Below, in pieces: positions 23,849 through 32,268 of a stretch of DNA of 64,000 bases. The stretch lies in the NCBI RefSeq assembly GCF_934307085.1, contig NZ_CAKRCF010000003.1, positions 1 to 64,000 on the forward strand. The letters run 5' to 3'. Source of the stretch: an uncultured Anaerobutyricum sp. Its GTDB lineage: Bacteria > Bacillota > Clostridia > Lachnospirales > Lachnospiraceae. The notes below the pieces were generated by a model. It was not told the DNA's origin. It did no database searches and saw nothing but the letters and a program-made list of their open reading frames with translations. Each line of letters begins with the position of its first letter. The first letter of the stretch is position 1. The translations under genes were made by a program, and so were the position numbers.

Positions 23849-24712
23849 TTATACTTCAAAGTGTATTGCTGCAAGTACCAGATTTACCTCCTGCTGCATA
23901 CCAGTAAGAAGATTACTGCCATTTAGGCTAATCGTTTCCTCAGCAGCATAATCTGCTGCTGTAACATTCTTCTCACCTGTAAGCATCTTATAACTTGTCC
24001 GGTCAAGCTTTCTTGTTCTCTCCTGTTCTTTTTGTTGTAATTCTTTAATATAAGTACAAGTCTCCTCATAAAAGATCTTTTGAAGTTCCTTTTCTTCCGT
24101 GTTATTCTTTATACTTGCCATATTTTCCTTCGCTCTTTTTAATAATTCCTGTCCAAGCAGATTTGGAGATGACGAAATTACTGCCAATATCCCTATTAAT
24201 CTGGCTACCTGATGTTCATTCATATCGAAGCCATTTTTAAGCAAAAACATATACCACTGTATTGCTTTTGCCACTTCTGCCGGCCCACCATCTGCGATCA
24301 TAATGCTTCCTGTAAGTGCCTCTACACACTTTTTATCTTTATACAAATTTCCTGCCCCATCTTCAAGCACTGGAATACGCATGGCAAGCTCCTCTTCCCC
24401 ATAGTACGATGCCGCAAGCATCCCTCCGCTTATTATGTCTTCTCTGTCCTTCATAACCATTTTAAGTCTTCTCAAAAGCGGCGTTACTGTCTCATCTGGT
24501 TTACCTGCAAAATAGGCTGCTGTCAAAAAAAGTTCCTGTCCCTCTTTAAAACCTGCATCTTTTAATTCAACATATCCTCTCCATACTTTCTGTTTCCATA
24601 TTTCCTGCACCTTTTTATGATCTTCTTCATCTTCAGTCATAATTTTTCTTTCAATGCATTGCTGCCTCTCTATATAAGAGAGTATTTTTTCTAACTGTAT
24701 TCTATCTTCCAT
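23849..24712 (-). CDS. DUF4003-like protein of unknown function
   Basis: A 287-residue, mostly helical soluble protein without signal peptide or membrane segment. The phrases FLTAAYFAGKPDETVTPLLR and IISGGMLAASYYGEEELAMR suggest the DUF4003 family; I recognise this only by pattern. No catalytic motif is evident. The stop overlaps the start region of truA, so the two are coupled. It sits between spoVAC and spoVAD, which could point to sporulation-time expression, but nothing in its sequence proves that. Its ribosome site is weak. Confidence 0.55.
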   Translation of the reverse strand: MEDRIQLEKILSYIERQQCIERKIMTEDEEDHKKVQEIWKQKVWRGYVELKDAGFKEGQELFLTAAYFAGKPDETVTPLLRRLKMVMKDREDIISGGMLAASYYGEEELAMRIPVLEDGAGNLYKDKKCVEALTGSIMIADGGPAEVAKAIQWYMFLLKNGFDMNEHQVARLIGILAVISSSPNLLGQELLKRAKENMASIKNNTEEKELQKIFYEETCTYIKELQQKEQERTRKLDRTSYKMLTGEKNVTAADYAAEETISLNGSNLLTGMQQEVNLVLAAIHFEV

Positions 24713-24855
24713 TATTTCTTCTCCAAATTACGTACCTTACAAATCTATGCTCTGTATTTTCTTTATTGTCTTGCCAAATATTTATATTATATCTTACTGT
24801 GAATTACTTTGCAAAATTTTTTATTGCTTTTGTATTTTTTTACATTTCATTATGT

Positions 24856-25308
24856 TTATCTACTGAAAAATAACCAATAAATAACTCCTGCCACCCAACT
24901 TGTAAACACACCATATAAAATAACTGGACCAGCTATTGTAAAAATTTTAACTCCAATACCAAAAACCTGCCCTTCTTTTTGGTATTCAATTGCCGGAGAT
25001 GCGACTGAATTGGCAAAGCCAGTAATAGGAACAAGCGTCCCTGCCCCACACCATTTTGCTAACGGCCCATAAAGCTGAAGTCCTGTCAGTATAACACTAA
25101 ACAACACAAGGCAGATACTTACCACAATATATGAATTTTCTTCGCTTACTCCAACTCTTTTATATGCAATCTGTCGTATTATCTCCCCAAAAACACAAAT
25201 TGCTCCACCCGATACAAATGCATGCCAGCAATTTGAAAATGAACTGAACTTTGGAGTCAGCTTTTTTATTTTTTCTGCATACTCCTGATTGGTTGGTTCT
25301 TTTTTCAT
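24856..25308 (-). CDS. spoVAC: stage V sporulation protein AC
   Basis: A 150-residue membrane protein with the SpoVAC opening (YAEKIKKLTPKFSSFSNCWH) and the KWCGAGTLVPITGFANSVAS motif. SpoVAC is a mechanosensitive-like channel component in dipicolinate movement during spore formation and germination. ATG 25308 is preferred; a GTG nine bases upstream is possible. It lies 70 bp after spoVAB, forming spoVAA-AB-AC on the minus strand. Confidence 0.95.
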   Translation of the reverse strand: MKKEPTNQEYAEKIKKLTPKFSSFSNCWHAFVSGGAICVFGEIIRQIAYKRVGVSEENSYIVVSICLVLFSVILTGLQLYGPLAKWCGAGTLVPITGFANSVASPAIEYQKEGQVFGIGVKIFTIAGPVILYGVFTSWVAGVIYWLFFSR

Positions 25309-25378
25309 AAACCTCACTCTCCTTCAAAAATCTAATACATCATAGAAAGTATGTCCCAAGAAGAAAAAAATATGCAGA

Positions 25379-25822
25379 TCAAAATTTATAAAATTGTATC
25401 AGACAGCCTATACATTTTCCTACCGCAGCAGCTTTCACCATATAGGGAAAGCCTTTTCGCAATTTTACTCTCCTTGAAAAGATAGGAATAATATTAACCA
25501 CTTCCGCTAATGCCCCCGCAAGGCAACCTGCAAATATCCCCGTAAAAAAACTTCCAAGATTAACAATCAAAAGTGCTGCCATCTGTGGAACCCATCGCAG
25601 ATTTGGATGATATAGAGAAAGTATATTAAACACAATCAACCCCATAGCCATACTGTTTTCATAAGTGGGTATTATATTGGCTGTTTTTGTAATTCCTGCA
25701 AGTCTTGTTACGATTCCAATGAGGCTGATAAATGCAATGAATCCCCCTGCTACTGCAAATCCTGCGCCAACTGCAACCCACATTAAGAGTATTTTATTTA
25801 TGATTATTATTACTGGTGACAT
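25379..25822 (-). CDS. spoVAB: stage V sporulation protein AB
   Basis: A 147-residue protein with four to five hydrophobic helices, matching SpoVAB in length and in segments such as AVGAGFAVAGGFIAFISLIGI and AGALAEVVNIIPIF. The start ATG 25822 follows GGGAGAAGAACTGG and lies inside the end of spoVAA, an overlap of 29 bases on the same strand. It is part of the dipicolinate transport machinery, with its precise role undefined. Confidence 0.92.
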   Translation of the reverse strand: MSPVIIIINKILLMWVAVGAGFAVAGGFIAFISLIGIVTRLAGITKTANIIPTYENSMAMGLIVFNILSLYHPNLRWVPQMAALLIVNLGSFFTGIFAGCLAGALAEVVNIIPIFSRRVKLRKGFPYMVKAAAVGKCIGCLIQFYKF

Positions 25823-26450
25823 CCAGTTCTTCTCCCTTCCGCGAAGCACCCAACAAAAAGGTTCTGTTTACATCCTGCTCGTAAATCCTCATCTGCACTT
25901 GTATCGGTGTTGGCTCATTTGTAACTTTCTTTCCCGGAACATGATTAAAGAACAGAAAAATTCCCAGCATCAATCCTACCGAATAAAATAGTTCCACAAA
26001 AGTAGGGCTACTCGGCTTACTTCCCAAAAACACTTCGTAAAGCTGTTCAAATACTTTTATCATATCCACATCGTTATTATATCCCATCACCGTAATCCCT
26101 GCTCCAAAAAAACAGGTCGCACAGATAAACAAAATTTTAGCAGACTGTACCCATTTTTTACTTTCCTGTGCTTTTGTTTTATAATAAACAACCATATCTA
26201 GTTCACCAACATTTCGAACTTCACCGCAGGGAATCTGTTCTGAAATCTTTTCGATCAATAATAGGATAGATAAAAAAATCCTTCCCTCCTTCTCTTTTTT
26301 CTCATCGAACTCATATATTACAATATTTCTGATCCGTTTTTCTATCTCTCTATCCTCACAAAAAACAGAAGCAATATCTCCAATATGAATCGTTCCATGA
26401 TTTACGTAGGAACTTTGTTCTGCTTTTAAATAAATAATTTTTTTCTCCAT
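25794..26450 (-). CDS. spoVAA: stage V sporulation protein AA
   Basis: A 218-residue SpoVAA. The N-terminal soluble domain (about 1-95) begins KKIIYLKAEQSSYVNHGTIHIGDIASVFC, followed by two hydrophobic segments (about 125-150 and 175-195). First gene of the spoVAA-AB-AC group. A forespore-type promoter match lies about 30-55 bp upstream. In most spore formers spoVAA directly follows sigF; here 759 bp carrying two long hairpins intervene. Confidence 0.93.
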   Translation of the reverse strand: MEKKIIYLKAEQSSYVNHGTIHIGDIASVFCEDREIEKRIRNIVIYEFDEKKEKEGRIFLSILLLIEKISEQIPCGEVRNVGELDMVVYYKTKAQESKKWVQSAKILFICATCFFGAGITVMGYNNDVDMIKVFEQLYEVFLGSKPSSPTFVELFYSVGLMLGIFLFFNHVPGKKVTNEPTPIQVQMRIYEQDVNRTFLLGASRKGEELDVTSNNNHK

Positions 26451-26476
26451 AATGATTCTCCAAATATATTTTTCCT

Positions 26477-26505
26477 TAGTATTCGCAAACTTTCTCTCTT
26501 TATTC
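26477..26505 (-). promoter_or_regulatory. putative forespore (sigma-F/sigma-G) promoter of spoVAA
   Basis: On the minus strand GAATA (26501-26505, fitting the -35 consensus GHATR) is followed after 17 bp by AATACTA (26477-26483), which fits the -10 consensus CATNHTA with one mismatch. Position and gene function agree with forespore control. Confidence 0.45.
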
Positions 26506-26573
26506 TCCTGAAAAATAAAGCACCATTCTGATTTGTTGGTTTAAATAGACGCCGCTATAAAGGCTGTAACAAT

Positions 26574-26774
26574 CGGATTGCCAGAAGTACTATTGAAAAG
26601 AGAGACTAAAACATATCCCATTTTGCTTCGTTGTGCTAAACGTTCCATTTTGCCCAGTAAAGCAGAAACTTCGCAGTAACGAATGCGAAGTTTCTATGGT
26701 CAAAATTCCACAGCACAAAGGCACAAAATGGGATATGTTTTAGTCTCTCTTTCTTATAGTCTTTGAGCAATCCG
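26574..26774 (+). repeat. long palindromic element (type II), upstream of spoVAA
   Basis: Arms 26597-26625 and 26724-26752 are perfectly complementary over 29 bp. Inner motifs on the plus strand are CGTTGTGCTAAAC and CACAGCACAAAGGC, with an apical GAAACTTCGCA/TGCGAAGTTTC stem. Pairing continues imperfectly outward to inverted CGGATTGC ends. It is not downstream of a plus-strand gene. No supported gene occupies 26506-27209. Confidence 0.85.
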
Positions 26775-26983
26775 GTCAAAATTTTTTCAATGCGGCTGCT
26801 TAATTCTATTACTAACAAATCAAGGAGAGTATCTGAAATTTCAGACAGGAGTCTTTGGCAAATATAGTTTTTAAATCATAATCTTCTGGAGAATCCCCTT
26901 CTCTCTCCACTATTGATTTGTAATGTTAGATGAAAATTCTCATAACATATATGAATGAAACAGCTACTGTAGATTGTCTTCAT

Positions 26984-27155
26984 CGGATTGTTCAGGAAGA
27001 TTTAAAAAAGAGGGATTATTCTAAGATTGCATTTTGTGACTTTGTGCTGTGGAGTGTTGATTGTAACCTTAGGTTGTTTTATCAGGCAACATGGAATGTT
27101 TAGCACAACGGAACAAAATGCAATCTTAGAATAATCCCTCTCTTAGAAGTCATCG
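26984..27155 (-). repeat. long palindromic element (type II), after sigF
   Basis: Arms 27010-27037 and 27113-27140 are perfectly complementary over 28 bp. On the minus strand it reads CCGTTGTGCTAAAC then CACAGCACAAAG, the same core as the element 210 bp away but with different arms and the opposite orientation. CGGATTG/CAGTCCG ends are present. It lies 55 bp after the sigF stop and probably terminates spoIIA transcripts. Confidence 0.85.
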
Positions 27156-27209
27156 ATGCAGTCCGACCATAAATATCTCCGTAGCAGCGTTTGTCATCAA
27201 ATCGACAAA

Positions 27210-27920
27210 TCAAAATTTTCTTAGTTTTTCCAGAATTTTTTTCTCCAACCTCGATACCTGCACCTGCGATATTCCCAGTGTTTTTGCAATGACTGCCTGT
27301 GTCTGATTCTGAAAGTAACGCATCTTGATAATCTGACGTTCCTCTTCATTCAACTTTTTTAAAAGTTCCTGTACATACATATTATCTACGGTCTGTTCAA
27401 TAAGATCCGATTGCTGTTCTAATTTATCTTCTAAATAGATTTCATCTCCCTCACTCTGATAGATAACCTGATGTAGTGAACAGACTTCCTGTCCCGATTC
27501 CATCGCCATAATAATATCAGATTCATCCATATCTAAAGTTGTTGCAATTTCTTTTAGCGTTGGTTCTCTGTTATACAATTTCTGATAATGTTCTTTTTCC
27601 CGTTTTATTTTATAGGATGCTTCTTTTAAGCTACGGCTTACTTTTACAATACCGTCATCTCTTAAAAATCTTTTTATTTCTCCCATAATCAGTGGTACTG
27701 CATAAGTAGAGAATTTCACATTTCTTTCTAAATCAAAGTTTTCAATACATTTGAGAAGTCCGATACTTCCAATTTGGTATAAATCTTCTTTATCATATCC
27801 ACGCCCTTGAAATCTCTTCACAACACTCCAGATTAATCCGGAATTTTCTTCTATTAAAGTTTCCTGTGCTTCTTTATTTCCTTCCTTTGCCTGCCTGATT
27901 AATTCACAGGTCCTCTTCAC
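27210..27920 (-). CDS. sigF: RNA polymerase sporulation sigma factor SigF
   Basis: A 236-residue sigma-70 family factor. Region 2 contains YDKEDLYQIGSIGLLKCIENF and FSTYAVPLIMGEIKRFLRDDG; region 4 has a helix-turn-helix in QAVIAKTLGISQVQVSRLEKK. SigF is the first forespore-specific sigma factor and is held inactive by SpoIIAB. The start is a GTG with GGGGGAGG just upstream, and it overlaps the end of spoIIAB by 17 bases. Third gene of the spoIIA operon. Confidence 0.97.
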   Translation of the reverse strand: MKRTCELIRQAKEGNKEAQETLIEENSGLIWSVVKRFQGRGYDKEDLYQIGSIGLLKCIENFDLERNVKFSTYAVPLIMGEIKRFLRDDGIVKVSRSLKEASYKIKREKEHYQKLYNREPTLKEIATTLDMDESDIIMAMESGQEVCSLHQVIYQSEGDEIYLEDKLEQQSDLIEQTVDNMYVQELLKKLNEEERQIIKMRYFQNQTQAVIAKTLGISQVQVSRLEKKILEKLRKF

Positions 27921-28365
27921 ACTCCTCCCCCTTTCTTATAATTTTTATAAGTTTGACGGTTGTCCCTTTTCCTGGCTGACTTTTTACCTTTACTTCGTCT
28001 GCAAATGCTTCCATAAACGTAAATCCCATACCAGAACGTTCTTGCGTATGTAACGTAGTATATAAAGGTTGCATAGACTTCTCTACGTCCCTGATTCCTA
28101 CACCATAATCTGTAATAATAACTGTTATCTTCCTATTTTCTCTTTTAAAATACGCTTCGATATCTCCCCCCGTTTTGGGATATGCATGAATAATTGCATT
28201 GGTAACTGCTTCCGATACCGCTGTTTTAAAATCTGAAATTTCTTCTAATGTTGGATCCAATACTGAAGCAAAAACTGCCGCTGTGGTCCTTACGATTTTT
28301 TCATTTTCTGGATGATTACGAAACACCATCTTTATACTGTTTCCTGTTTCTCCCGCCTGTCTCAT
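27904..28365 (-). CDS. spoIIAB: anti-sigma F factor and serine kinase SpoIIAB
   Basis: A 153-residue GHKL-fold kinase. The N-box is SEAVTNAIIHAY, followed by ITDYGVGI and the G2 region ERSGMGFTFMEAFAD. It binds SigF and phosphorylates SpoIIAA. The ATG overlaps the spoIIAA stop by four bases (ATGA), and its own end overlaps sigF, the standard coupled arrangement. Confidence 0.97.
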   Translation of the reverse strand: MRQAGETGNSIKMVFRNHPENEKIVRTTAAVFASVLDPTLEEISDFKTAVSEAVTNAIIHAYPKTGGDIEAYFKRENRKITVIITDYGVGIRDVEKSMQPLYTTLHTQERSGMGFTFMEAFADEVKVKSQPGKGTTVKLIKIIRKGEECEEDL

Positions 28366-28697
28366 TCGTATACCTCCTTCACTTCCTCAATGTTATTTAA
28401 AACAGTCACCAGATTTAGTATTCCAGACATTTCCCACATTTTCTGAATCAGTCCATTACCTCCGAACAAATATACCCTGCCATTAATTGGATGAATCTTT
28501 CGCACTCTTCCTAATATCAGTCCAATTCCTGAGCTATCCATAAAAGAAGTATCCGAAAAATCAAAAATAATGTCTCTGATCAGGAATTTCATGAAACTTT
28601 TTTCGCATTCCTGCCTTATCTTTTCCGCCTGATAATGATCAATTTCTTTTGGAAGTCTGATAACCAGGCATTGATTTTTCACATGACAGCACCCCAT
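28362..28697 (-). CDS. spoIIAA: anti-sigma F factor antagonist SpoIIAA
   Basis: A 111-residue STAS-domain protein. The phosphorylatable serine lies in TSFMDSSGIGLILGR, the classic SpoIIAA site. Unphosphorylated SpoIIAA releases SigF from SpoIIAB in the forespore. The frame extends to 28727, but ATG 28697 has AAAGGAGAGGAAAA and gives the family length. First gene of the operon, with a sigma-H-like promoter match about 110 bp upstream. Confidence 0.95.
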   Translation of the reverse strand: MGCCHVKNQCLVIRLPKEIDHYQAEKIRQECEKSFMKFLIRDIIFDFSDTSFMDSSGIGLILGRVRKIHPINGRVYLFGGNGLIQKMWEMSGILNLVTVLNNIEEVKEVYE

Positions 28698-28805
28698 TTT
28701 TCCTCTCCTTTTCTTTATTTCTCTCAAATTTTCAGATTCATTTTTATAATATTATTTCTTTATTTCCCTTTATTCCTTCTCTTGTGTTTTCTCCAATTTA
28801 TATCT

Positions 28806-28834
28806 TTTTTCAGCTGTATCATTTTTTATCCTGT
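28806..28834 (-). promoter_or_regulatory. putative sigma-H promoter of spoIIA
   Basis: On the minus strand ACAGGATAA (28826-28834) fits the sigma-H -35 consensus RnAGGAwWW. After 11 bp GCTGAAAAA (28806-28814) fits the -10 RnnGAATww with one mismatch. spoIIA operons of other spore formers use sigma-H. Confidence 0.5.
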
Positions 28835-28895
28835 TATTTTATACTTTTAAATATCTTCATGAATCTGAATAACTATATTTTATCGAAAACAAAAA

Positions 28896-28926
28896 AATAA
28901 GTCCGACATATTTTGTCGAACTTATT
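28896..28926 (-). terminator. Rho-independent terminator of the zinc-ribbon/TPR gene
   Basis: AATAAGTCCGACA pairs with TGTCGAACTTATT (one mismatch) around a 5-nt loop and is followed on the minus strand by a run of seven Ts. It lies about 170 bp downstream of the TPR gene stop. Confidence 0.85.
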
Positions 28927-29094
28927 TTTATTTGTAATAATTCCAGAAAAACATATACCAAATTCAAATATACGCGATTCCCAATTATCACTTTCATTAT
29001 TTAAATTATAAATCAATTATTATAACTTAGCATATCTGCATTGAAACCTTATTATTACTGTCTGCAGTATCCATACTAAAACTTTCTTCCAAAA

Positions 29095-30618
29095 TTAGTT
29101 ATTACTCTCTTCTGTGTCTGCACTAAAATCCTCTTCTGTTGTACTCTTTGTACTGCTCTTCTTGGAAGTGGAAGAATCAGATTTTGAACTAGATTTTGAG
29201 TCTTCTTCTTTCGCCTTCGCTGCCGCTTCTTTCGCAGAATTAATCACCATATCAAGACCATGGTTTGCTGCTTTACGAATCAGGTCATTATCCCCTGAAT
29301 TATTGATAATATCATAGAAATATTCTTTTGCCTTATCCGTATTTTTATTCAGTCTCTTATAGCACATTGCTATCTGATATTCTGTATTATAACTCTTATC
29401 ATATTTATAAGACTGCTCAAAATCATCTAATGCATCCTGATATTTATATGCTTCATAAGAAGCCTGTCCACTGTTATATAACTGTGTTGCTGCATTCTGG
29501 AATGCTTTGTCCTTCATTGATGTATATAAATTCTTCGCTGTTGAGGAAGGAAGTGCAGACTTATCTACCTTTAAGAGATGTTTTGCACACTCTACATAAT
29601 TACCGCTGGAATATGCCTGACTTGCCTTTAAGATGCTGTCATACATACTGTCTTCGCCCTTGGAACCTTCATATACTTTAAGACGCTTTGTAAGCTTCTT
29701 GTTCTTCTTCTGAAGGCTCTTCTTGTCATCTTTTAATGTATTGATTTCTGCGTCTTTCTTGTTGGTTGTCTGGCTGTATTCTTTCTTTAAGTTATTATAG
29801 TCAACACTTACGCTTGCCTTTACACTTGGAATAACAAGTACGAACATGGCTACTACACCAATAGCAAGACCGATTAACATATAAACAAACTGCTTCCATG
29901 TTTCTTTATTTGGATCTTCGTAATGGTCTACCGGACGAACATTTTTAAGATTCTCATTATCTGGTTTTAAGGCATCTGCCGGAACCTTTTCTGCGATTGC
30001 TTCTGGATTCTCACCAATTTCTTTTAAGTAACGACGCGCTGTTGTGTTATATCTGTCAATCGCAAGCGCATTATTTAAATCAATCTGTGCAGAGGCGTTA
30101 TCACCGGCACGCATATGAAGTAATGCAAATAAAAGATGTGCATTCACAAAGTTCGGTGTGATACTAAGTACCTTCTTTACCTGAATCATCGCAAGGTCAT
30201 CGCTTCCCTGCTTTGCATAAGAAAGTGCGGTATTGTATTTCTTGGCTGTTTCGTTAATCTCTTCAAATACTGCTGGATGTTCTTCCATCTGACGGATGTA
30301 AAGATTAGCGATATTCTCCTCTACAGAAGAAAGCTTTGCACTAATCTTCCACTGGATATAGGCCTTTCCACCTTCTCCCATCTCATTATAAACAAGTCCT
30401 AAAAGATTTCTCGCATTCTTGTGGGACTTATTATAGGTGAGAGCTTTCTTTAAATAAATCTCTGCACCGCTTAAATCATGCATCTGTGCCTTTTCAAGAC
30501 CGATGTTATAATAATAATCTGCGGTATTTAATGCTTTCGCTATGTGTTTATTATCAAAACCGCAGGCATTGCAATATCTGCTTGCACCGACAGGCCGACC
30601 ACATTTAATACACTTCAT
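29095..30618 (-). CDS. zinc-ribbon, TPR-repeat membrane protein
   Basis: A 507-residue protein. An N-terminal zinc ribbon (Cys3, Cys6, Cys16, Cys19) is followed by TPR-like helices (about 25-200), one membrane helix (about 247-267, MLIGLAIGVVAMFVLVI), a coiled coil (about 275-315) and a second TPR block (about 325-455). The tail is Ser/Lys/Glu-rich. The layout suggests a cytoplasmic sensor or scaffold joined to an extracytoplasmic TPR domain. Function is unknown. It follows valS-folC and a 50-codon gene on the same strand and ends at a clear terminator. Related zinc-ribbon architecture recurs at 55463-56734. Confidence 0.75.
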   Translation of the reverse strand: MKCIKCGRPVGASRYCNACGFDNKHIAKALNTADYYYNIGLEKAQMHDLSGAEIYLKKALTYNKSHKNARNLLGLVYNEMGEGGKAYIQWKISAKLSSVEENIANLYIRQMEEHPAVFEEINETAKKYNTALSYAKQGSDDLAMIQVKKVLSITPNFVNAHLLFALLHMRAGDNASAQIDLNNALAIDRYNTTARRYLKEIGENPEAIAEKVPADALKPDNENLKNVRPVDHYEDPNKETWKQFVYMLIGLAIGVVAMFVLVIPSVKASVSVDYNNLKKEYSQTTNKKDAEINTLKDDKKSLQKKNKKLTKRLKVYEGSKGEDSMYDSILKASQAYSSGNYVECAKHLLKVDKSALPSSTAKNLYTSMKDKAFQNAATQLYNSGQASYEAYKYQDALDDFEQSYKYDKSYNTEYQIAMCYKRLNKNTDKAKEYFYDIINNSGDNDLIRKAANHGLDMVINSAKEAAAKAKEEDSKSSSKSDSSTSKKSSTKSTTEEDFSADTEESNN

Positions 30619-30790
30619 TGATTTCCTCCTAGTTCAGACTGTTGTTTGTTTCTTCTTTTTTCAATCTATTTATTTCAATCCACAATCTATATAGCGGCAT
30701 AGATTGAAACCAGACAAATGACTGGATATTCCCAATTCACATCAGGTAAAGCGTGTTTGAAAAACCTCTAATTTGAAATTTTTTCCAAAC

Positions 30791-30943
30791 TTACTTAGAA
30801 GCTTTCTTTCCTTCACGTTCTGCCACCAGTTCTTCCACAAGGTCTGTGATGTCTTTGATATCATCATTAAACAGCTCATCTTCACCGATTTCTACGCCTA
30901 CTGCTGGTTTAAATTTCTTTAATTCTAAATCATAATCAAACAT
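30791..30943 (-). CDS. small conserved-looking protein, 50 residues
   Basis: A short gene between folC and the TPR gene. It starts MFDYDLELKKFKPAVG and contains the acidic stretch GEDELFNDDIKDITDLVEELV, ending GKKASK. GTGAGGATATATC precedes the ATG, and the start lies 15 bp after the folC stop, so it is probably in the valS-folC operon. Codon use is like its neighbours. I do not recognise a family; the amphipathic second half could be a helix that binds a partner. Confidence 0.65.
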   Translation of the reverse strand: MFDYDLELKKFKPAVGVEIGEDELFNDDIKDITDLVEELVAEREGKKASK

Positions 30944-30958
30944 GATATATCCTCACTT

Positions 30959-32245
30959 TCAAAACATTGTTGCTGCAAGTTCCTTTATCTCTCCCACTAA
31001 ATACAGGGAGCCAAGACATAAAAGATTCTCTTCTCTTTCATCTCCTCTATCTCGTAAAGCTGCCTTAAATGCCTCACCGGCACTCTCAAATTCGCATATC
31101 GGACATCCTGCCGCTTCTTCAAAGCACTGTCTGACCGCAGCAGTATCCGCTCCTCTTGCACTGTCTATCTTTGTAATGTATATTCTCTTCCACGGAATCT
31201 TTCCAAGTATACGAATCATCTCGGTATAATCTTTATCCGAGCAGACTGCAAACAATAAGAGCCACTCTTTATCAGAATCAGCTAAACTGTTATAAATCTG
31301 ACGAACCGCTCCCGGATTATGTGCTCCATCCACATAAACATTCTCTGCAATCTCTTCCATCCTTCCAGCCCAGAACATCTCTAAAATGCCATTCCTGATA
31401 ACATTCTCCGCCAAATCTGGCAAAAGAACATGTGCGGCAAGTGCGGCAAGCGCGGCATTCTGTACCTGATAGGAAGCGTAACTCTTTACTTTTAAGTTAC
31501 TTATCTTATAATAACGGCTATTGATAGAAAAATCAATCTTATTCTCGTATTTTTTTAAAATTGTAAGGTCTTGCGATTTCAGCCCGTAAACTGGGGATTT
31601 TTTTTCTTTCGCAGTTCTTTCAATAACAGGAAATGCCCCGTTTTCTTCATCAACAGCAACAACTGGTATACCCTTTTTTATAATTCCTGCTTTTTCTGCT
31701 GCAATCTTTTCAATCGTATCGCCAAGAATCTCCATATGGTCATAACTGATGGAAGTAATTATGGAAAGTACTGGCTCAGAAAGTACTGTTGCATCAAGAC
31801 GTCCTCCAAGTCCGGTCTCTAAAATATAATAGTCAATTTCTTTTTGTGAAAAAATAAGCATTCCCATCAGAAAAAGAATCTCAAAAAATGTAAGAGGCTG
31901 CAATCCCTGCTTCTCACCCTTTTCCATAAAAGACTTCACCTGACACCACGCTAAAATCAATTCTTCATCAGAACACTCTTTAAAATTAATACGAAATCTC
32001 TCGTTAATCTTTACCAGATGTGGAGAAGTAAATAATGCAGTCGTATATCCTGCCTGCCTTAAAATCGAATCAATATATGCGCTGACAGAACCTTTTCCAT
32101 TTGTCCCTGCAATATGAATCACCCGGAGATTCCTTTCCGGGTGATTCGCTAGTTCCAGATAAGCAGAGAGATTGGACAGACTTGCTTTCGCACCGAACTT
32201 TGGAACCTCATTTATTTCCCGTTCCATTTCACTGTAGGTCATCAT
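30959..32245 (-). CDS. folC: folylpolyglutamate synthase / dihydrofolate synthase
   Basis: A 428-residue Mur-ligase-fold enzyme. The ATP P-loop is HIAGTNGKGSVSAYI near residue 45. ILETGLGGRLDAT and SITSISYDHMEILGDT are FolC signatures, and DGAHNPGAVRQIY marks the C-terminal domain. It adds glutamate to dihydropteroate or tetrahydrofolate; which activities it has cannot be told from sequence. It starts 23 bp after valS, a common pairing in Firmicutes. Confidence 0.95.
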   Translation of the reverse strand: MMTYSEMEREINEVPKFGAKASLSNLSAYLELANHPERNLRVIHIAGTNGKGSVSAYIDSILRQAGYTTALFTSPHLVKINERFRINFKECSDEELILAWCQVKSFMEKGEKQGLQPLTFFEILFLMGMLIFSQKEIDYYILETGLGGRLDATVLSEPVLSIITSISYDHMEILGDTIEKIAAEKAGIIKKGIPVVAVDEENGAFPVIERTAKEKKSPVYGLKSQDLTILKKYENKIDFSINSRYYKISNLKVKSYASYQVQNAALAALAAHVLLPDLAENVIRNGILEMFWAGRMEEIAENVYVDGAHNPGAVRQIYNSLADSDKEWLLLFAVCSDKDYTEMIRILGKIPWKRIYITKIDSARGADTAAVRQCFEEAAGCPICEFESAGEAFKAALRDRGDEREENLLCLGSLYLVGEIKELAATMF

Positions 32246-32268
32246 TCCTCTATCCCTCTTACCTCTAT

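Noticed and set aside
26636-26818. 60-residue minus-strand frame near spoVAA
   Set aside because: It lies across the type II hairpin and is explained by that element.
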